A DNA stretch of 64,000 nt, taken from contig LLCB01000065.1 in the NCBI GenBank assembly GCA_001414345.1, positions 62,001 through 126,000 of the forward strand. The letters run 5' to 3'. This DNA is from Hymenoscyphus infarciens (Eukaryota; Ascomycota; Leotiomycetes; Helotiales; Helotiaceae). The notes under the pieces are model-generated. The model searched no databases and was not told where the DNA came from. It saw only the letters and a program-made list of their open reading frames with translations. The position numbers and the translations under genes are program-made. This document shows positions 1 through 11,451 of the stretch, in pieces; positions within the stretch are counted from its first letter, which is position 1; each line of letters starts with the position of its first letter.

Positions 1-3000
1 TGCAAATTACGAAGCACCTGGCAGCGACGTGCAAGAAAAAATCCAATTCGTCATGAACAACATTACGGCTGAAAATCTGCATGAAAAATTCGAGGAACTA
101 GAAAAGTTAGTGGAAGAAGACAACCAACAATGGTTTGCAAGCCTCTTGGTTGAGCAACGTGCGAAAAGAGAGTTGAACAACCACAAACAATACTTGGAAC
201 TCGTCAGGCTCATTGGCCGCAAGTCTTTGTATTCGGACATCCTAAAAGAAACATATGTCAGCGCTTTTAGGTTGTTGAACTCGGAAGGAATTGTACAACC
301 TGGATCTCAAAATGATCGCAACCTCCTCACTAATCTTGCAGTCTGGCTTGGTATGTTGACTCTAGCTCGGGACAAACCCATCAAACACCAAAACATTGCC
401 TTCAAGCAACTGCTCATGGAGGCCTATGACACAAAACGACTCGTCGTTGTCATTCCATTTGTGTGCAAAGTTCTTATTCAAGGCAAATACTCTACAGTCT
501 TCAAACCTCCTAACCCTTGGATTATGGATATCATTCAGCTCTTGGTAGAATTGTATCAGCACGCCTCGCCTGCTGACCTGAAGCTCAACCAAAAGTTTGC
601 AATCGAAGTACTATGCTCCGAATTAGAGGTGGACCGCGACAGTATTGAGACTACGGGTGAGATATTGAATCGGGCACCTGTCGAGGAGGCCACAGATGTG
701 ATGTCCGCCGAGGTCATGGAGAGGTTTGACAACTTGTCCATGAATGGAATAGCACCTGGCCTGGGAAGTGGACGATTTTCGCCCGAGCAGATTGCCAGAT
801 CTCTACCGGACCTTGGACCAGATCTTAGCCTCCCGCCAGCCAACGATATGGTCAACCAACCTCGCTTACATGAAATTCTGAGAACTGCCATCACCCGCGC
901 CGTAGCGGAAATTATCTCTCCAGTCGTCGAGCGGTCCGTTACCATTGCCGCTATTTCAACTGCGCAAATGATTCATAAAGATTTTGCCACGGAGCCTAAT
1001 GAGGAGAGGGTTCGCGCAGCTGCCATCAACATGGTTAAGAAGACTGCGGGAAGTCTTGCTCTTGTTACGTCCAAAGAGCCATTGCGAGCCAGCATGACCA
1101 ACTATATTCGATCAACCTCAGGCGAGCTTTCCCAAGGACTTCCTGAAGGTACCATCATCATGTGTGTCAATTCAAATCTCGAGTTAGCCTGCCGCCAAGT
1201 AGAAAACAAAGCAGAGGAACGCGCTGTGCCTGAAATTGAAGAAATGATGGAGCATGAGCTTGAAAAGCGTCGCCTGCACAGACAGTTTAAACCTAATGAG
1301 CCCTACTATGACCCAGCAGAATTGAGCCGTTGGTCATGGACGATCCCGGCGCCTTATAAGCTACAGCCGTCCATGGATGGTCTAAATCCAGAACAGATGG
1401 CCATATACGATGAGTTTGCCCGTCAACCACGCCCACAATCACTTTCTGGCACAACCCATGTTGCTTCGTCCTCCGATGCTACAAGATCTATGGCCAATGA
1501 AATCTTACAAGATCAGTATTCAGCAGTACCACATCTCCCTGCAGCCGCAGAGCCCTCTACTATGGCCCACATCAACAACCACCAGGTTCCATATACACAG
1601 CCAAATGCAAGCATGGTCAATGGCCGACTTCCCGTTCTGCCACAGATGGACCCAAGAAGCCTTTTGGAAAAATTTGAGAAGACGCTTCATGAACTCAAGC
1701 GCGTCACAGCTGAAGCGCCGGAGCGCCATTACAAAGATATTGGTCGACCCAACCAGGTTATCGACGTCTTGGATTCCGTCTTTAATACAATTTTCAAATG
1801 TGCCCATAGTCCCGGAGAATTGGATATTACGATGGTGGACCAACTATGTGGCTTCCTATTCAGTGGACTCACTCTGGACCTTCTCATTGAATGTCTAGTC
1901 GTCGCGTTGACCCAGATTATCAAAGCAGGCGATAAGTTCACCAATCGTATTGCTCTCCGAATTGGCCAGCAGCCAGGTGATGCATTTATCAATGTACCAC
2001 TTGCAGCCGCCTTGATTGACGTGGGAATGCTCGAGTGGCAACGCGTGGACTCGGCTACCTCAAAGGCAATACAACTACGCAAAGTGGAAGCACTCGAGTT
2101 CTTGATCGCTATGGTCGAGAAATTCTTGTGCGGGGAGAACCCTTCAGCTCTTTATGCCGATCTCGCACGAAGTTTGGAAGTCGCCTGGGTATGGATAGAA
2201 GAGGAGCCTGCGATGGAAATTGGACAACAACTCAAACAATCTTTTAAGACCTCTGGAATTCCTCAGCTCGGCAGCCGAGTCGTCGACGATCGCCTTTCTG
2301 TTCTTCAAAACCAGATGGAATACGTCTTTGAGGAATGGATTCATCTTTACAACAACCCAAATGCTTCAGAGAAGGCCTCGGGGGAGTTCATTACTCAAAT
2401 GTACAAAAAGCAACTGATCAATGATCGTGATGACTTGTGTGTCTTCTTACGAATCTCACTTGATTTCGCAGTCGAGAAATTCGATCATACGGTGCAAGCC
2501 AGCACTATCAACGAAGCTTATGTCCCAATCGATGCCTTGGCTAAGCTTGTTGTACGACTTGTGAAACGGCCAGAAGAAGATGGGGAGGTCAAGAATGATA
2601 GGGCGGCTTACCTTGGTACCATACTTTCTCTGGCTGTTCTGGTACTTAACCACCATCACCTCATGCGTGGCGAGCTTTTTAACCAAAGAGTCTTCTCCCG
2701 CTTCTTCTCCACGATGCTTGGCGGATTAAAACCTGTCGATGGTGATGCCTTGACTGATGGGGAATATCACAACATTCTGCTTACTTTCAGCCACAACCTC
2801 CTCAAAATCCAACCGACAAACTTCCCTGGATTTTTGTTTGCCTGGCTTGCCTTGGTCTCTCATCGCGACTTCATGCCAAATATTTTGCGGCTATCGAATC
2901 AAGCCGGCTGGGAGACCTTCGCGAATCTAATGGAAAGCTTGATGGTTTATGCGGGAGAACTTTTCAAACCACTCCACTTGACGGAACTTGCCAAACGCCT

Positions 3001-3905
3001 TTATGGTGGAGTGCTCAAAATCCTCGTGGTTCTACAACATGACTTCCCAGATTTCGTGGCAGCTAATCACTCTCGACTTTGCGCCAATATTCCAAGTCAC
3101 TGTATCCAACTTCACAATTTGATACTCAACGCCAATCCAGCTCCATATTCAAAGATGCCAGATCCACTCCAGCCAGGATTAAAAATCGATCGCATCGAGG
3201 AGATTCGTGAATCCCCAACAATTATGAATGATGTGGAAGCTACATTGCAACAAAGTGGTCTACTAGAGGTTCTTGACCAAGCATTACACAACGGCCCCTC
3301 GGAAGATGCCGTGGCTCACATTGCACATGCCATTCAGCGAAAGAAAGGACGTCAATCTGGTCTCGGTTTTGTCCCAATCAATGTCGATACTAAGTTGGTC
3401 GAAGCACTTGTTATTTATGTTGGCATTCATTCAATTGCACGAGCTACACAGAATGTTACTCCGACATTCGTTTCGACTTCTTCTGACGCCGCGTTACTCG
3501 CCATGCTCGTGCATGAATTACGTCCTGAGGCGCGCTACTTCCTGCTGAGTAGTATCGTTGACCAACTGCGATATCCAAATACCCATACCCACTACTTCAG
3601 CCAAGCTTTATTGGAAGTGTTTGGAAATGACATGAATGATCAGGAAGAGTCCGATATTCGTCAGCAGATAACTCGCGTCTTGCTTGAGAGATTGGCTGGG
3701 CAGTGGCCTCAACCTTGGGGACTCATTGTTACTATTCATGAGCTTGTCAAGAACGACAAGTACATGTTTTTCGAGCTGCCGTTTATCAAATCAGCCAGTC
3801 CAGACGTAAGTTTCTACTGGAACCGAATTAGCAACAGCACCTAATTTGAGTTTTCAGGTTGCTGAACGCTTTTCGGCTATTGCGGCTCGTCCTTATCCAA
3901 TGTGA
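1..3905 (+). CDS. NOT1: CCR4-NOT complex scaffold subunit NOT1, 3' part
   Basis: NOT1 is the scaffold of the CCR4-NOT complex, which deadenylates and represses mRNAs in the cytoplasm. The reading frame is already open at base 2, so the 5' end lies outside the window. About 1283 residues are visible. Residues 1-215 match the MIF4G domain that holds the CAF1/POP2 deadenylase and Dhh1/DDX6 (PFVCKVL, FKPPNPW, FAIEVLC). Residues about 260-430 match the CAF40-binding DUF3819 helical bundle (ITRAVAEIISPVVERSVTIA). The last 430 or so residues match the Not1 C-terminal domain that binds NOT2/NOT5 (FSHNLLKIQP, FPGFLFAWLAL). One 52-nt intron (3806-3857, GTAAGT..CAG, branch CTAAT) precedes a final exon coding VAERFSAIAARPYPM and TGA at 3903-3905. 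Identity is firm; the last exon is inferred from splice signals and the family end. Confidence 0.95.
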
Positions 3906-4987
3906 TCATAGAGCAACTCTATCGGTTATCTATCCCGTCAGTGATATGAATGACACCATCTACCTCTCGACTTCTCTCAGCTCACGTCGCTCTCCCTCTA
4001 ATCAAGAAACCAGTGCCATTAACAATGCGGCTGGCTTTCTAAATGTTACATATTCTATCAAGCACGACCGGCGTTCTTTGTCACAGAAATCATTTCCGGA
4101 TTTGTTCTCTGCATAGCGAGCGAGGGGCTGGGAATTATTTGCAAGACTTTGCGGCACTTTGGGGGGCGGGGGTTTCAGGGAATTGAAGGCTCTCTCTCAC
4201 TTAGTTAATGCATACCTACGATAATGTTTCCTTTTTCATCTTCTTCTTTCGACCTGCTGCTGGGCCCCGTTTCTTGTATTTGAGAGAACAGGATTGAGGG
4301 CGAAAAATTCTTCTTTTTCGGACATGGAGGGCGCGGGGGATTAAAACAGACATAGGCGTGGGCACAGGGTTTTTGCTTAGCTGGCTTCATAGTTTTTTTC
4401 TTCGGTGTTCCTAAGCAGGGGTTCTCTGTTGTATCATAAAATCGGAGTTTCGATTGTTCTTTGAGCTTCATGGTTTTCGGTCAGTGTGTTTGTATGCGAA
4501 GTGAAATTATAATCCCTTAAGCAGATCCGTCTTGGGCGAAATTTTGAGTGAATGTGTTTGGTGCTCATTCTTAATACGTCTTCTTGATTGGTCGCCTTGA
4601 CTGAATGAATCCCTTCTTCTAATGTGAACAATTTGTGTTATCCTAAATGAGTTGGGAGAAATGGAAATTAGAGTTCTTCATTCTCCGAGCGCTTCTCGAA
4701 TAATAGCAACAATTCTCCTTGACTGCTTTACTATGACGTATAATAGTAGTAGAATAAACTGAGCACCTTCCATGACACGCTATTCATGGATCAACATCGC
4801 ATATTCACAGATTTGGCATTGCTGTTTCCAGGTTTTGCGAGAATTATACATGCTCATGAATAACCTGCTGACTAGCCTACACAATCCAATCACGCAACCC
4901 AATGGCCAGGCGTCGAAAGGTATATTTATCTGAGCTCCTTTTCAACTTCTAGCGCAATATACTTCGTCTTCTGCGAAGGGCAACACT
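3906..4987. other. Intergenic, 3' flank of NOT1
   Basis: No convincing gene is seen on either strand. The open frames here are short and lack domain-like composition. Base composition is ordinary for the genic part of this genome, and no RIP signature is apparent. Confidence 0.5.
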
Positions 4988-5480
4988 ATGGAAGAAGCCA
5001 CAGTGGTTGATAACCCTCCTACCAGAAACTCGTTCAATGGTAGTCAATATTCAACAAAGGGTCAGGCTATTCTAGTCTTCATCGATCGAGCCAAACATTA
5101 TTTTATCGCATATGCTATGGACAGGGGGGGGAGAAACTAGCTCTTGTTGTATTAATTCAAATTTGAAGACAAGACGGAAAATGTCTTCTCACTTCCGTTA
5201 CCTCTTATCACTGATGGAAAATATACCGGCGAAAAGTCCATTGTCGCTATACTCACCGAAAACTTTATCTCTGAACAAGTAGGAATTCTACCCAGAAAAA
5301 GGGACAAGCGACAAGGCCGGTTTTAGTTTTCTGGGAGAGGAAAAGTTTCATAATTGGGATGCTTTTTCTCTTGGGTTTACGGCGAATGGTGTTGTTCTGA
5401 GAGGGTGTGAGAGTGGGTTTGAATATCCTCTTAGCGACGCGGTTCAATGGGTCAGGATGAAGACACAAGGATTGGGAGAT
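4988..5480 (+). pseudogene. Decayed protein-coding relic, function unknown
   Basis: A protein-like reading starts at ATG 4988 (MEEATVVDNPPTRNS...) and runs past an eight-G run near 5123-5130. Readable stretches then continue in different frames: one with TENVFSLPLPLITDGKYTG at about 5170-5275, then one with KFHNWDAFSLGFTANGV at about 5340-5450. The joins lack good splice signals; one would need an intron of about 17 nt. I therefore read it as a gene broken by several small indels. I do not recognise the family. It could instead be a multi-exon gene that I have mis-joined. Confidence 0.35.
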
Positions 5481-6932
5481 GGTTGCTTAGGGATTATCTT
5501 GAGATATATAAGGGGTTCCGTATTTCGGGAAACCTCCTCCCTGATCACTCAGTGTATATCACCCCTCAGTTGATGTTCTGGGAACAAAGGAACATAGACT
5601 CAAAATATGCAAGTTTTCTGGGACACTCTAAACCATATTCCGAAAAGCCTCGTACAATTGCTAATATGAGAACATTATTCTCGGACCTCTGTTGGCACAA
5701 TGAATCGTCGAGGTGGATCGGTGGGAACACGGAAAATGAGGAGGCGCGTTCCCTAGATATTTACAAAACCTAGAGTATCACCATGAATCCAATTCAAACA
5801 TTCTTCAACTCAATGGGTTTACCTCCAACTGATTGGACTTCTCCCTTCATCTCCTTGTCATTTCGACACTAATAACCCTTAACCTTCGCCCACCCTTTCC
5901 TTCTCTTCTCGCGCAAAACAACCCTGTTCTTCGCTTCTGAAAGCCAAAGACCAGAGGTCCCAATACTCGCTACACTGATAGAAAATCAAATTCAATTTCC
6001 TGGCCTAAGGTTTCAAACAATTATATACCTAAGACGCCAATATCAATGAGGATGATTCCATGGATAAGAAAAAAATACTGTTGGGTTCCGGGAGTTGAAG
6101 ACACTTGGAGATGAGTGTTCAGGGAAGTTGTGCTTTTGGTGGTGGCGTTAAAGGCTTCCTAGTAATATGGTTTTCTAGGTGTATTTTGGTTTCGGTCGTT
6201 GGCTTTTCCAGACGAAGTTTGGAAACAGTGGTCTCTTAGTTGCTTTCGAGCTTTTAGGGCTTCGTGAAAGCTAGACTAAAACTAGCTATAGTAGTTGGTG
6301 GGAGCCCGTTACTTCTAGGGTTCATCTGACCAAAAAGACTAGGGAATAGATGGGAACTAACTCAAGAGAAGTTTAAACTATGTCATCAAAACCGGAAGGG
6401 AATTTCAGAGAGTTCCCTGGGTCCTGGGCTTTGCTCTGAGTACACCCCACGGTCCCCATCCATCCAGTGCCTCGGGATTTTCGTAACAACTTGAAAGATT
6501 GTGCGAGAACGTTTAGAAGAATGGAAAGTTAGAGTTTCTCATTCTTCTAAACCTTGTCAGACAGTAAATATAAGTGATCATCCCAGACTAGTGAGCAAAA
6601 TCGAAGTAGAGGAGGTGTACTGCCCATGTTTCTAACATACCAGCTTGGAATTTGATGTGGCTCGTTTCAGAACTCACTCTCAACAATTCAACAATTCACC
6701 ATGACAAAGGCATATCTAGTGTAACAAAGTACCCAGCCATATGCATTGGGACTTCAAAGAATAATCTCAGACATCTGGAGGTTTAATTTCAGTAATTTCA
6801 GTAATTTCAGAACTTTTCCTTCAAGGGTAAATTAGTGTATATTTTGAAGTTTCAAATCGTTGCCATTGTGCTTTGTAAAGCAGCAGGAATACTAGTCGGA
6901 TACTCCTATACACTGCCGCGGTAATGAATCCC
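5481..6932. other. Intergenic with a short tandem repeat
   Basis: No supported gene. A three-copy 9-bp tandem (AGTAATTTC-like) lies at about 6787-6812. The rest is unremarkable, moderately AT-rich sequence. Confidence 0.5.
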
Positions 6933-7349
6933 TCAATAATAGGGTGGGGGATCAATAGCTTCGACAGCTTCTTCCTTCTTCTCCTGGCCATTGCGGCGAA
7001 ACCAGCTTTTAACTCCGCCCCATGTCTCATTCCCCTTGCCTCTCTTTTGAGAATACCAATCCTTAATCCTCTCCCACCCTGTGGTTTTCCTACCCTCACT
7101 TTTCCCTGCCCAACACCAAAGAATACTCCAAAGAATAACTAAACAGAAAGAAACGTCAATTGACAAATTTTGCAGGAAGCATTAAAGCATTTACTTACTT
7201 CCGAATACAAGAAAAGCAATTGGTACTGCCATAAAACCAAGAAGGTTTTTCTTTATGTAATTTCCGGGTGTGGATTCGGGCGTGTTGCATATTGTAGTGG
7301 ACGTTGTGACTGCGGTGCAGTTGGAATCCGAAAAGATGAAGACTCCCAT
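6933..7349 (-). CDS. Small single-pass membrane protein, two exons
   Basis: Two exons (7349-7199 and 7138-6933) are joined across a 60-nt intron with donor GTAAGT and acceptor TTTAG, giving 118 residues. The order is a short Thr/Ser-rich N-terminus with two cysteines (SNCTAVTTSTTICN), then one strongly hydrophobic helix at about residues 36-62 that is only complete when the exons are spliced (LLGFMAVPIAFLVF joined to ILWSILWCW), then a basic, Trp-containing tail ending in DPPPYY. That points to a membrane protein with a small outer part and a charged inner tail. A PPPYY end could be a ligand for WW domains of Rsp5-type ubiquitin ligases; this is inference. ATG 7349 is chosen because the only upstream start in frame is GTG. 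No family is recognised. Confidence 0.55.
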
Positions 7350-7648
7350 TTTGGTATTCGTTGTGATTATGTGCGGGAGATTTTTTTCGAGGGCGGTATT
7401 TCTTCTTTGTAGATGAAGTTTGTGATGAAGGTCAAGGTATTGGATGAGCACCTTCCTGATTCGGATTTATTTTGCTTTTTAGGGATGAAGTTCGAAAGAT
7501 GAATTCTCTTTCCGTGCTAAAGAGGTGCTGATAATTAAGTTTCCATTAGCGAGTATAGTTGGTGTTAGCTCGAGATTTCTCCGATGTCATTCCCTAAACT
7601 TTACAGACTAGGCCGAGACATGATTTTGGTTTCATACCAAAGCTATCC
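7350..7648. other. Short intergenic flank before AT-rich block
   Basis: Nothing recognisable. It marks the transition from ordinary sequence to the AT-rich transposon block. Confidence 0.4.
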
Positions 7649-8329
7649 CATTATCCCTTCAGTTATCCTTACACCCCACGTTCTAACCTCATATTTCTAG
7701 CTCTAACGCGACCAAATATTTAAATCATTATCTTATTCTTTAAACCCTACCAAAGTATATAACGATGCAGAAATTCAATAATGCTTTACCTATAATCTTA
7801 TGTTTAAAAAGCCCTGCTAAAAAAAGGATTATTTCAGCGTAAGTTAGCCTACTCCTACTACTCCTACTACTTCCACCACTTCCACCGCTACTTTTATACT
7901 CTTTTATACTTCTTTTTAATCAATATACCCCCTCTAGGATGGCGTAAGGCTAATACTACTTCTAGTACGAAAAAGTCTACTAAAAGAGCCTTAAAAGCTA
8001 CTAAAAAAGTCCTTAAAAAGGCTTCTCAAGTACGCCTCGTAGACGTGTTTCTTAACTAGAAAGAATTCTATAAGATAGAAGTTATTAAGAGAGTAGGAGA
8101 GATTAAATAAAGAGGTAGAAAGAGGCGCACCTCTACTATATATAGAGTAAGTGTAAATAGCTATAATTCAGATTTTAATATCTTGGCACTCCTAAACTAG
8201 CTTAGTAGTATCGTAGTTTGAAGCTACCTAGATTTTAGTCTAAAACTACTCTAAATAAGAGTAGTTTTAAACCGGACTGCTGAACGCGTCTACACGTGGG
8301 GTGTAAGGATAACTGAAGGGATAATCACA
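7649..8329. mobile_element. TIR DNA transposon remnant (about 680 bp)
   Basis: The two ends are exact inverted repeats of about 31 bp: ATTATCCCTTCAGTTATCC... at 7649 onward and its reverse complement ending at 8329. If the outermost TA inside the palindromic end is the target duplication, the TIR starts TCCCTTCAG and the element would be Tc1/mariner-like (TA target). The interior holds a short CTACTC/CTTCCAC microsatellite (about 7849-7890) and a Lys-rich frame with several stops (about 7960-8180). I found no intact transposase, so it is probably a non-autonomous or decayed copy. The TIR pair is certain; the superfamily is inferred. Confidence 0.7.
7849..7890. repeat. CTACTC / CTTCCAC microsatellite
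   Basis: Short pyrimidine-rich tandem repeat inside the TIR element. Confidence 0.6.
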
Positions 8330-8637
8330 GCGATTTAATGTCTAAAAAATCACTTCTAAGACAAAGTATATCTAACTAATACGAGTTTTATATCATGTGG
8401 ACTCAAATTTCATGTCTTCAAATCTGGGTATTCTCGTGAAAACTCGCACTAGAAGTAGATCCTTTCATGCCTATAAAGGTTATACTTTAGTTCAGTGCGC
8501 GTACTAAAATTCGTGAGTACTAAGTAGAGGTATCTTCTTGAGTAACTACGTCTTCAGAAGTGATACGAAAGTCGCGTAGTCCGGTGGTATAAGTTTTCAC
8601 GTTTCGTAAGTTCGTCTAGACATCTACTCGCACCTTA
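8330..8637. other. AT-rich spacer between two transposons
   Basis: No gene. Frames are short and stop-rich on both strands. Confidence 0.4.
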
Positions 8638-8723
8638 GGGCCTGTTTAGCTTATACATATCTAGGATATATACTACTAAAAATCATAAGGTAATCTATAT
8701 ATATATATAGTGTTTTTGGTTTC

Positions 8724-8765
8724 CTATCCTAGCCTAGCCTAGAGGTTAGGCTAGGATAGGCTAAG
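8724..8765. repeat. CCTAG-rich palindrome
   Basis: A near-perfect palindrome built from CCTAG/CTAGG steps around CTAGAGGTTAG. It can form a strong hairpin. Similar TAGGCTAGG-rich sequence occurs at about 42470-42990. Confidence 0.45.
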
Positions 8766-9716
8766 TAGACCCTTTTTAATAAATTAATAAATATTTAGTA
8801 AATAAAACACTAAAATAAAACATAGACCGTGTTCTAGTAGTACTTATCCCTCTTTTATTTAATAAATAAGTTATTTATAACTAGCGTTGCTTATTATTAT
8901 AGGTTACGCTATTCTATAGCTAACGCTAGCAGAGGTCCCTGGCCTACTAAGCACGCTACTACGTAATTCACCCTCTTATTCTTCTATTCACTCTAGAAGT
9001 ATTTTAAAACCCTTTTATATCGTATATATATATTATTATATTTCTAATTACTAATGCTCTAGAAACTATAGATATAACTTAAATAGTTACTTAAAAGTGC
9101 CTAATACTTCTAAAATACTTAAATATATACTTAACTAGTTAAACTAGTTAAACTAATAAAAATATGAAATATCGACTTCTCTAAAAAGTAGGAATAACCT
9201 TAGTTTTACCTTCTTAGAGTATTACCTAACTTCTAGACATGTTCTAATAGTAATAGTAGAAGACACTTATCTTTTTACTAGAGAGCTAGCTCCCTAGACC
9301 CTTTAGTAGAAGAGACACCCTCCTATACCCACCTGTTAAGATTAAATACAATTTATATAACAAAGTAAATAAATTCAAGCCTTTTACTTATTTAATATAA
9401 ATAGCAGATCGCTTGTAAATTAGTAGCTAGATACACCTATTTATAAGCGCTTAATCTAATACTAATACTTTAATATTAATATAACAGAGGTAAGGTAGAG
9501 GTATAGGCAGAAGTTAATAAGCAGATTACTAGAGACTTTAGTATAACCTTTTATAAAAAGTAAGCTTTAAATTAACTTTTTAGGCGCTTTATTCAATTAT
9601 ATATAGTTTATTAATTTGTTATTATTATAAGCTTTATTTACTCTATTTATACTACTTTTTTAGATAGAACTAGTCCTTTTTAGGAAGGTAGTAGCGATTA
9701 TTTTCTAGTAAGAGTA

Positions 9717-10203
9717 AATATTGTGATGGCATGCCATCCTGGATTATCATGTGACAGCACCATCCTGAATTGTCGGCATTCGTGAAACTGCCGATACCCC
9801 TGAGCAGTGCCGATACCCCTGATACCCCTGGGGCCGAGATTACGAATGACCGATACTCATGCGAGCGAAGTGCCGAAGGTATTAATGTCCGACATTCATG
9901 TACGGAAGGGATTAAGGTTCAGATGTTGTATGTTTAGCTTTCCGAAGGATCAGAGGTTGTATATTTAGCTTTTCGGCTCTTGTTGTTTAGTATTAGCTAT
10001 ATCAGGCAGGGCTCGGTTATTATTATTGTCAGAACTTGGAAGCTTCCGACCTTCTTATATATAGACGTTCATGTTCGGTACAGTAGAGGGACAGTTATTG
10101 TTTTCTTCCGTATCAGTGCTTAGCATCTACATACGTCATTCTACCATACGCACTCCCACATGCCTCTACTGTAGTTGTGTGTATTTCGTGCCGTTACAAA
10201 TAT
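9717..10203. mobile_element. Solo LTR with 5-bp target duplication
   Basis: A 477-bp unit (9722-10198) begins TGTGATGG and ends CCGTTACA, flanked on both sides by AATAT (9717-9721 and 10199-10203). It is the same LTR, in inverse orientation, as the 477-bp repeats at 24034-24510 and 28914-29390. Unlike those it keeps its CA/TG dinucleotides and CG-rich stretches (for example GCCGATACCCCTG), so it escaped or post-dates RIP. Structure: LTR left by recombination between the two LTRs of a full element. Confidence 0.93.
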
Positions 10204-10710
10204 GTTGAAATTTCGCTAATTTTGTACGCTAGCATAGTACCTATGCTAGCGTTGGTTATAGAATAGCGTTTCTCTTATATACTTATAAGTAGAAAAACAC
10301 GGAGTTTTACCTAGGTAGAAGGAAAATATCTAGATAGTACTAAGAGGCGGGGAAAGCTAATTCACTATATAATATATATACTAATTTTATATATACACTA
10401 GTGTTTAGCATATATATTTAAACGTGATATAAATCCCTCTTTTAACCTTATATCTCTTAGTATATATATAAAAAGGATATATACTACTGAAAAAGATTTA
10501 GACCTTTAGTAGTATAAATCTTTAAAAGTTTATATATATCTTATCTTTCATCTACTCCACTACCTAGTATACTACGAGCTAAACGATTACTTAGTATATA
10601 AAGAAATAATTGAAAATATATATCAACTTAAACGAGGTCACTATTTAGAGTATCTCGTTAGATATCAATATATATATTTAAATAATTTATACGAGCCAAA
10701 CCGGCCCTTA

Positions 10711-11451
10711 GTAAGAGCGAGGGGATAAAATGTGTGCTGAATATTCTTCAGCTCTACAAAATTGTTCACATTATTTGATTAAATTTACATTTTTGGAACA
10801 ACTACAAAGTTCGTTTGCCCAAGCAAGAAACTATCCTCTTGCGCCGAACTTTTGAGCGACTAGATAGCGGATCATTATTTAGCCTTTTGAGAACGGTGCC
10901 ATGGAGTAATGTGAGCTTGATTCTTCAATAGAAGTCCTAACAGTCTTTTGATTCAAGAGAGCTTGGGGAAGATGGGCTTTCGTTGTTATTCCGGCGAAGT
11001 GTATTCTCCTCAATTTGGCTGGCTGTAAGGTGATGAAGCTGACGATGAGCAAAATAAAATTCAAAAAACCCAAGAATAATGAATCAAAAGCAGTTACGCG
11101 TAATAAGAGCTCAGAACTGATTCATGCTGTCCCCGAGGGCTTGTTTAGTCTTGCAGGTGTGGGGTGCAGGTGTGGGGTGCAGTTGTGGCGTGCAGTTGTG
11201 GCGTGCAGTTGTGGTGGTTGATCGCGCTTTTTCGAAGCGGCCTATTCAAGACGCGTGAATCGCCTTTCCGTCTTTTCTTTCCTCCACGAAACACCGACAA
11301 CATGTGTACCACATTTCCCCCTCCCCGCCGTCGAATTCTTTGTTGAAGGTCATTTTTTCCCCCGTCACCGAAGTTCCGGGGGAAAAAAAAGGATCCTCAC
11401 TAATAAGATACAGCCACAACGGGATTTCAACCTCTCGCCCCTGTAGGGCAT
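10711..11451. other. Intergenic upstream of the microexon gene
   Basis: It leaves the AT-rich block and returns to normal composition. It contains a GTGCAGTTGTGGC-type minisatellite (11152-11218). No gene is supported; the small frames look random. Confidence 0.45.
11152..11218 (+). repeat. GTGCAGTTGTGG minisatellite
   Basis: About five head-to-tail copies of a 12-14 bp unit (GTGCAGGTGTGGG drifting to GTGCAGTTGTGGC). Confidence 0.8.

Larger units (their letters stand above)
8638..10707. mobile_element. PIF/Harbinger-like TIR element, interrupted by other repeats
   Basis: The left end reads GGGCCTGTTTAGCTTATA and the right end is the imperfect inverse, with TATACGAGCCAAACCGGCCC ending at 10707. 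Both are flanked by TTA (8635-8637 and 10708-10710). GGGCCTGTTTGG-type ends with a 3-bp TTA duplication are typical of PIF/Harbinger elements and Tourist-type MITEs. The interior is AT-rich with no open transposase and contains a solo LTR (9722-10198) and a second inverted-repeat pair, so several insertions are layered here. Without the solo LTR the element would be about 1.6 kb. Confidence 0.6.

Noticed and set aside
11410..11450. tRNA T-arm-like motif (reverse complement contains GGTTGAAATCCCG)
   Set aside because: No acceptor or D-arm partner sequences in the neighbourhood.
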